Source: Gilvibacter sp.
GTDB taxonomy: Bacteria > Bacteroidota > Bacteroidia > Flavobacteriales > Flavobacteriaceae
NCBI RefSeq assembly: GCF_013214815.1
Contig: NZ_JABSPU010000020.1
Coordinates: 1-38,770 of the forward strand
Length of the DNA: 38,770 nt
Direction of reading: 5' to 3'
Positions 33,873 through 38,770 of the stretch are shown in pieces; within the stretch, counting starts at the first letter, position 1; every line of letters begins with the position of its first letter. The notes under the pieces were generated by a model. It did not search any database and was not told where the DNA came from. It saw only the letters and a program-made list of their open reading frames with translations. The position numbers and the translations under genes were made by a program.

Positions 33873-34634
33873 TTATTTAGTGAGTGTATTTTTTATAATC
33901 GATAAGAGTACATAGCCAATAATGATGAATGGAATGGCTATGATCTTAAAAAGCAACAAAGCTGCTATAGTAGCTAGTAAAAACCCGTAGACAAAACCGT
34001 TCTCTTTAAGCCCAAAGGACTTGAATTTGAGAGAAAAGAGCGGTATTTCTGCGTGCATTAGCAGACTGAATACAATGGTAATTCCAACTAAGACCCAGGA
34101 ATTGATTAATAGTTCATAGGCCCAAGCCGGGCTAAAATCTTCAGTTATTAAAATCAGGCTGGCAATAAATATAGCATTGGCTGGGGTGGGTAAACCGATA
34201 AATCCAGAGGTCTGTCTTTCATCCACATTGAACTTGGCCAATCGGTAAGCTGCAGAGACCACAACCAGCAACCCTATGACAGGCAACCAACTCGGAAATA
34301 AGGCTTCTGGTATTAAAGGATTCTTCTCCACCATTAAGGCATCCAAGTAAGTGCCTATAGTGCCATCCCATTCGGCATTGATCAACAGGTGAACCATCAT
34401 TAGACTGGGAACCAGACCACTGGTAATGACATCTGCAAGGGAATCCAATTGAACACCAACCTCTGAGGTCACCTTTAGAGCGCGAGCCGCAAGACCGTCA
34501 AAAAAGTCGAAAAATATCCCCAAAAACATAAAGATCACTGCCCCTAAAGGTTGTCCTATTATTATGAAAATCGCAGCGATGCATCCGCAGCATAAATTCA
34601 AAGAAGTAAATAGGTGAGGAATGTATTTGCGCAT
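33873..34634 (-). CDS. pssA: CDP-diacylglycerol--serine O-phosphatidyltransferase
   Basis: Makes phosphatidylserine, the precursor of phosphatidylethanolamine, at the inner membrane. The ATG at 34634 (MRKYIPHLFTSLNLCCGC) matches the family; 23 upstream codons are rejected. The CDP-alcohol phosphotransferase signature D-G-x2-A-R-x8-G-x3-D-x3-D is complete (Asp46, Gly47, Ala50, Arg51, Gly60, Asp64, Asp68). About seven hydrophobic helices fill the 253 residues. terC follows after five bases. Divergent from the PorV2-like gene. Confidence 0.94.
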   Translation of the reverse strand: MRKYIPHLFTSLNLCCGCIAAIFIIIGQPLGAVIFMFLGIFFDFFDGLAARALKVTSEVGVQLDSLADVITSGLVPSLMMVHLLINAEWDGTIGTYLDALMVEKNPLIPEALFPSWLPVIGLLVVVSAAYRLAKFNVDERQTSGFIGLPTPANAIFIASLILITEDFSPAWAYELLINSWVLVGITIVFSLLMHAEIPLFSLKFKSFGLKENGFVYGFLLATIAALLLFKIIAIPFIIIGYVLLSIIKNTLTK

Positions 34635-34646
34635 GAGTTTTTGACA

Positions 34647-34676
34647 ATTGATTGTAAAAATAATAAAGTATTTTTG
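34647..34676 (+). promoter_or_regulatory. Putative promoter of the PorV2-like / DUF4105 operon
   Basis: ATTG (34647-34650), 18-base spacer, TATTTTTG (34669-34676). The -7 box is exact, and the -33 has one mismatch with a slightly short spacer. The leader would be about 80 bases. Confidence 0.45.
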
Positions 34677-34763
34677 TCTGCAGGCGGAGCTGCACAATAA
34701 CAACGGCTTTTTGCAGTTTTAATAGGCAAAACAGCGTCCGCTTTAGACCGTAAAAAATTACGC

Positions 34764-35834
34764 TTGAAGAAGAAGTTATTACTCGTACTGCTGGTAGTTT
34801 GCCTGGGACTTCAGGCTCAGACCACCAGAAAGTATTCCAACGAATTTATGAACATTGGCGTCGATGCCGCGGCATTTGGTATGGCCAATGCGGTGACTGC
34901 ATCTACCGCTAACGTGAATTCGGGTTATTGGAACCCTGCGGGCTTGGTGCAATTGGAAGACAACCAATTGGCCTTGATGCACGCTTCTTACTTTGCCAAT
35001 ATTGCCAATTATGATTACGCTGCTTTTGCGATGCCTTTGGACAAGCAATCTGCAGTGGCTTTGTCTGTGATTCGCTTTGGAGTGGATGATATTTTGAACA
35101 CCACTCAGTTAATTGACGAGCAAGGAAATATTGATTACAACAGAATCTCGCTATTCTCTACTGCGGATTATGGGGTGACCTTTTCTTATGCGCGTGCTCT
35201 GCCCTTAGACGGGCTGAATATTGGAGTCAACGCTAAAGTGATCCGTCGTGTGATCGGAGATTTTGCCAATTCTTGGGGCTTCGGCTTGGATGCTGGAATT
35301 CAGTTTCAGTCTAAATCCAATTGGCGATTCGGTATCATGGCGCGAGACATCACTACGACCTTCAACGCTTGGACCATAGATGAAGATCAGTTTGCGACCA
35401 TCAGCAATGCGGTTGAGGGTCAAAATCAGGAACTACCAGAAACCACAGAATTAACCTTACCTAAGCTCAATATTGGAATTGCTAAAAAGTTTGTATTCCA
35501 TTATGATTACTCCCTCTTAGCGGCTGTAGATCTCAATATGCGTTTTGCAGAGACCAACGATATCATCTCCAGTTCCTTTGCCAGCATCACGCCGGCTGTA
35601 GGTTTGGAGTTTGGTTATATCGACCTGATCTTTGTTCGCGCGGGAGCGGGTAATTTTCAGAACATTCAACAACTAGATGGCAGTGACAATGTTGGGTTTC
35701 AACCCAATATTGGTGTAGGATTCAAATACAAAGGAATTCAACTGGATTACGCCCTGACCGATATCGGTGACCAAAGTGCCGCCTTGTATTCCAACGTGTT
35801 CTCATTAACCATTGACTGGAGTTTATTCAGATAG
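34764..35834 (+). CDS. PorV/PorQ-family outer-membrane protein, PorV2-like
   Basis: A 356-residue beta-barrel of the family containing PorV, the shuttle of type IX secretion; this subgroup is often named PorV2. A TTG at 34764 is the only start that yields the signal peptide (MKKKLLLVLLVVCLGLQAQ, with M read from TTG); the next ATG lies after it. Family motifs are FMNIGVDAAAFGMANAVTA and NVNSGYWNPAGL near the N-terminus, then repeated amphipathic strands, FGLDAGIQF, and a final strand SLTIDWSLFR. The first gene of a pair with DUF4105 (three-base gap). Whether it acts in T9SS like true PorV is unproven. Confidence 0.85.
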   Translation: MKKKLLLVLLVVCLGLQAQTTRKYSNEFMNIGVDAAAFGMANAVTASTANVNSGYWNPAGLVQLEDNQLALMHASYFANIANYDYAAFAMPLDKQSAVALSVIRFGVDDILNTTQLIDEQGNIDYNRISLFSTADYGVTFSYARALPLDGLNIGVNAKVIRRVIGDFANSWGFGLDAGIQFQSKSNWRFGIMARDITTTFNAWTIDEDQFATISNAVEGQNQELPETTELTLPKLNIGIAKKFVFHYDYSLLAAVDLNMRFAETNDIISSSFASITPAVGLEFGYIDLIFVRAGAGNFQNIQQLDGSDNVGFQPNIGVGFKYKGIQLDYALTDIGDQSAALYSNVFSLTIDWSLFR

Positions 35835-35837
35835 CCT

Positions 35838-37040
35838 ATGCGGAAACTTTTACTTCTTCTCCTTACTCTTATCACCTTTCAACATCAAGCACAAGAGCTT
35901 CAACTCTCTAGTGGTGCCGAGGTTTCTATTCTCACCATGGGGCCGGGAAAAGCGCTTTATGATTCCTTCGGACATACGGCGATTAGATTAGAAGACAAAG
36001 CCCGTGGAATTGACGTGATTTACAATTACGGGGTTTACGACTTTAGTGATCCAAACTTCTATGCAAAATTCGCCAAAGGGCAAATGCGCTATGTTTTAGA
36101 CCGTCGTCGCACCGAAGGTTTTCTACGCAACTATATTGAGGACAACCGCTGGATAAAGGAGCAGGCCCTAGCTTTGGACCAGCAAGAAAAGCAGGCGATG
36201 TTTATCTTTTTAGAAAACAACCTCAAGCCAGAGAATCGCGCCTATAACTACGATTTTTTCTACGACAATTGCGCCACAAAGATCCCGCTTATCCTTCAAG
36301 ATATTGTTCCTGAAATGAGCATTGATTCCAGCTTTGTAGAAGAACCCCAGACCTTTAGAACGCTAATCCAGCAGAATGTACATTGGAACACTTGGGGTAG
36401 CTTTGGAATGGATCTGGGAATTGGCTCTGTCGTAGATAGAACGGCTCCTATCAAGGATCATATGTTCTTACCAGAGTATGTTTTCAAAGCTTTGGAAAAA
36501 GCCAGTCGAGGAACGGGGGAAGAGGCAACGGCTTTAGTGGCTAGCACTAAAGACCTTTTTGAAAACGAGCCCGAAGAGCGTGAAAGTAACTTTTTAACCA
36601 GCCCACTTTTGGTAATGCTGCTCCTTGGTTTGGGCTTATTATTTGTTACGTATCGAGATAGCAAGAAGCAAGGCAGAACCAGAGCCGTAGATGCTGTTAT
36701 ACAGATCTTCCTAGGCTTAGTAGGTGTGATCTTGTTACTGCTTTGGTTTGCAACAGATCATTATACTACCGCTTATAACTACAATCTGCTATGGGCTTTC
36801 CCATTGAATCTATTATTAGCTTTTCAATTGGGCAAAAAACACCCCAAACGCTGGACAAAAGCCTATTTGAAGTTTTTATTGCTGATGTTGGTATTGATGT
36901 CTATGCATTGGATGGTTGGGGTTCAAATATTCCCTAAAGCGCTGATCCCCTTTGTGATCGCCTTGGCAATTCGCTATGTATACTTGTTGAAAGCTGTGGA
37001 CAAAGACCTACTGCCCGCGGTAGAAGATGATGGTGCTTAG
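35838..37040 (+). CDS. DUF4105 membrane protein
   Basis: A 400-residue exported protein. A signal peptide (cleavage near HQAQ) is followed by a DUF4105 domain (about 20-240) with DSFGHTAIRL (His46), VIYNYGVYDF and FFYDNCATKIP (Cys145). The His-then-Cys order and motifs recall permuted papain-like hydrolases; this is inference. Residues about 250-390 contain about five hydrophobic helices, so the domain is held in the inner membrane facing the periplasm. It lies three bases after the PorV2-like gene. Its 3' end overlaps the convergent glycosylphosphotransferase by 33 bases. Confidence 0.85.
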   Translation: MRKLLLLLLTLITFQHQAQELQLSSGAEVSILTMGPGKALYDSFGHTAIRLEDKARGIDVIYNYGVYDFSDPNFYAKFAKGQMRYVLDRRRTEGFLRNYIEDNRWIKEQALALDQQEKQAMFIFLENNLKPENRAYNYDFFYDNCATKIPLILQDIVPEMSIDSSFVEEPQTFRTLIQQNVHWNTWGSFGMDLGIGSVVDRTAPIKDHMFLPEYVFKALEKASRGTGEEATALVASTKDLFENEPEERESNFLTSPLLVMLLLGLGLLFVTYRDSKKQGRTRAVDAVIQIFLGLVGVILLLLWFATDHYTTAYNYNLLWAFPLNLLLAFQLGKKHPKRWTKAYLKFLLLMLVLMSMHWMVGVQIFPKALIPFVIALAIRYVYLLKAVDKDLLPAVEDDGA

Positions 37041-38402
37041 GGTCTTGATCACAATACTGATATCCAAAAACAGACTTCTGCGTTTGATGTAATACAGATC
37101 GTATTGCAGTTTCTCCAAAGCATCCGCATGTGATACCCCGTATTTGGCATTCACCTGTGCCCAACCCGTCACTCCCGGTTTTACAATATGCCTGATCTCA
37201 TAAAAAGGAATGATCTCAGAGAGTTCCTTCACAAACACAGGACGTTCCGGTCGGGGTCCAATGACGCTCATTTCTCCTTTGATCACATTTAAAAATTGAG
37301 GGATTTCGTCAAATCGAGTCTTGCGCAAAAAATTACCAAAACGTGTAATGCGGACGTCTTTTGCTGTGGCATACTGCGCGCCATCCTTTTCGGCATCAAC
37401 CACCATGGTTCTAAGTTTGATGATGCGAAACACCTTGCCGTTGCGTCCAACACGTTCTTGGGTGTAAAAAACAGGGCCTCTATTCCCAACGAGATTACCA
37501 GTGATGATCACCGGGGAGATCAGCAAACCAAAAACTAGCCCAATTACAGAAAACAGCAGGTCCAACAAACGGTGGAAGAATAGATAGAGCTTGTTCTGAT
37601 TGCTTCGACTAAAAGGGAAATAGCGATAAAAGTCCTTGTCAACGTGCTGTACAGGAACCCGTTTGGAAAGTTCCTCATATACTTGGGTATACTCCCGAAT
37701 AGGAAACCCACCCTCCAATAACTCCAGGAGTTCGTTGTAAATGCGTCTGTTGATCCCTTGGGCTTCTGGCGTACAGACCACAATTTCTGAGATGAAATGA
37801 TCCGCTACCGCTTCCTTAATGTTTTTACCTTCAAATTCCTCTAAACCACCAATCTCTAGAGGTTTATAGGCTTTTTTTTCTGTATTTATAAAGCCGATGA
37901 CTTTATAGTTTGGATCCACCTTATGCAAGACAGATGCTACCAATTCTACCTCCGAAGCATCACTTACCAAGAGTACGCGCTTAAAGAAACGCGGTGTTGC
38001 GATAAGGGATATATAGGCATAGCGCCAAAGGAACAAGGCTACGTTGATTGCCAGATAGAAATAGACGATCTGAATACGATTCTCCGGCAACTCCGGACTG
38101 AAGAAAGGCGTCAATAAGTAAAAGAGAACCGTGACCGAGGAGGTCAAAATGATGTTCTTCACCACGACCTCAAAATTGCTCGCTTTTTGCAGATCATAAA
38201 GCTCAAAGATGGTAGCAAACACCGTGAGATAAAGCGCTAACACAATTGACCAAAACCAGTGTTCTGAATTGATCTTAAAGTAGTCAAAGTCAAAGACCAA
38301 ACCTACCCCGTAAAGTAAAGCCAAGACACAGAAAATATCCAAAATACGCAGCAGCACCTTGCGTTCTGAAATATCAAAGTGAATATTTGATTTTTGTGTC
38401 AT
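37008..38402 (-). CDS. Polyprenyl glycosylphosphotransferase (exopolysaccharide initiating enzyme)
   Basis: An inner-membrane enzyme of 464 residues that moves a sugar-1-phosphate onto undecaprenyl phosphate, starting a surface polysaccharide. The N-terminal half has four to five helices and a CoA-binding-like domain (about 140-250). After one more helix comes the transferase domain (about 275-464): GPVFYTQERVGRNGKVFRIIKLRTM, FLRKTRFDEIPQFLNVIKGEMSVIGPRPER and VKPGVTGWAQVNAKYG, the family's catalytic blocks. The sugar is not clear. A glycosyltransferase gene lies 33 bases upstream, so this is the edge of a polysaccharide locus. It overlaps the DUF4105 gene tail to tail by 33 bases. Confidence 0.94.
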   Translation of the reverse strand: MTQKSNIHFDISERKVLLRILDIFCVLALLYGVGLVFDFDYFKINSEHWFWSIVLALYLTVFATIFELYDLQKASNFEVVVKNIILTSSVTVLFYLLTPFFSPELPENRIQIVYFYLAINVALFLWRYAYISLIATPRFFKRVLLVSDASEVELVASVLHKVDPNYKVIGFINTEKKAYKPLEIGGLEEFEGKNIKEAVADHFISEIVVCTPEAQGINRRIYNELLELLEGGFPIREYTQVYEELSKRVPVQHVDKDFYRYFPFSRSNQNKLYLFFHRLLDLLFSVIGLVFGLLISPVIITGNLVGNRGPVFYTQERVGRNGKVFRIIKLRTMVVDAEKDGAQYATAKDVRITRFGNFLRKTRFDEIPQFLNVIKGEMSVIGPRPERPVFVKELSEIIPFYEIRHIVKPGVTGWAQVNAKYGVSHADALEKLQYDLYYIKRRSLFLDISIVIKTLSTIIFYRGQ

Positions 38403-38435
38403 GTCTGGGGGTTGGTGGTTGTTAAAAATAATAAT

Positions 38436-38770
38436 CTAATTTAAAATAGACTTCCACTTTTCAAGGATTAAAGGCCAATCGTGTTGTTGGGCTCTTGCTA
38501 AAGCCTTTTCGCTCATGGACTTATACAAAGATTCGTCCTTCAAAATCTTTAGGACAGCATCTGCCATTGCATCAGGCTCTTGCTGATCAACCAGAAACCC
38601 TTCAGCACCGTTATCAATTAAAAAAGGCATCCCTCCCACTGCGGTGGAAACCACGGGAAGTCCCATGGCTTGAGCTTCAAGGACTGATAATGGTTGATTG
38701 TCTGTAGTGCTGGTATTTAGAAATACAGTCGCTTTTTGCCCAAAGCCTATCCACTGTTCTTGATTGATCC
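38436..38770 (-). CDS. Glycosyltransferase family 4, partial (C-terminal part only)
   Basis: Only the last 111 codons are in the window; the start lies to the right. The frame is open to the edge and reads INQEQWIGFGQKATVFLNTS, then TTDNQPLSVLEAQAMGLPVV, then STAVGGMPFLIDNGAEGFLV, ending in EKWKSILN. This is the nucleotide-sugar-binding end of a GT-B retaining enzyme (GT4). The second glutamate of the E-x7-E motif is present (LSVLEAQ); the first is aspartate (TDNQPL). Located just before the glycosylphosphotransferase gene, it likely extends a surface polysaccharide. Confidence 0.85.
   Translation of the reverse strand, partial: INQEQWIGFGQKATVFLNTSTTDNQPLSVLEAQAMGLPVVSTAVGGMPFLIDNGAEGFLVDQQEPDAMADAVLKILKDESLYKSMSEKALARAQQHDWPLILEKWKSILN

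Noticed and set aside
1-38770. CRISPR arrays, tRNA or rRNA genes, insertion sequences, phage genes
   Set aside because: I saw no regularly spaced repeats, cloverleaf-like segments, transposase motifs or phage structural genes in the window.

Overview
The window looks like a chromosome segment from a member of the Bacteroidota, most likely the Flavobacteriaceae. The evidence is a protein ending in a type IX secretion (T9SS) type A sorting domain, a PorV-like protein, lipoproteins with acidic residues after the lipobox cysteine, an unusually long NusB, several TTG/GTG starts, and many promoters of the Bacteroidota form TTTG-N19-TAnnTTTG close to start codons. Gene density is high and no gene-free stretch exceeds 300 bases. 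The longest gaps are 7484-7772 (a regulated promoter and leader), 32131-32338 (an inverted repeat and the lptB promoter) and 29794-29991 (the kdsD promoter).

Layout. The N-terminal part of guaB runs off the left edge. Next is a four-gene minus-strand operon at 1218-7483: a DUF4856 lipoprotein, an imelysin-family lipoprotein, a membrane protein resembling vitamin K-dependent gamma-glutamyl carboxylase (split into two reading frames), and a TonB-dependent receptor. This is the most interesting part of the window. It looks like a metal or iron-chelate uptake locus, and its promoter is flanked by two near-identical 23-bp palindromes. Then come a LysE exporter / HMG-CoA lyase / 5'-nucleotidase operon, a secreted spondin-domain protein, pyrD and pepT, and a small outer-membrane protein gene broken by an in-frame stop.

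The region 14.8-20 kb is housekeeping: leucine dehydrogenase, nusB, a DUF1573 lipoprotein and yajC on the minus strand, and an ABC exporter and a PUR-domain protein on the plus strand. From 20 to 27.5 kb lie an M14-family peptidase, an unknown secreted protein, a CsaA-like tRNA-binding protein, a redoxin, a SulP transporter and a cyclophilin-FKBP fusion. RecQ (without the usual zinc-binding cysteines) diverges from a kdsD-tatC-carboxymuconolactone decarboxylase operon, followed by lptB. The right end holds terC, pssA, a PorV2-like protein, a DUF4105 protein, a sugar phosphotransferase that starts exopolysaccharide synthesis, and the end of a GT4 glycosyltransferase.

Several genes join functionally. 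KdsD and LptB serve lipopolysaccharide synthesis and export. The PorV2-like protein and the spondin protein belong to type IX secretion. Leucine dehydrogenase and HMG-CoA lyase both serve leucine breakdown. The glycosylphosphotransferase and GT4 enzyme start a surface-polysaccharide locus that continues beyond the window. Two genes carry disruptions (near 4644 and at 14229), so true mutation or sequence error should be considered for both. All calls come from reading the sequence; no database search was run.
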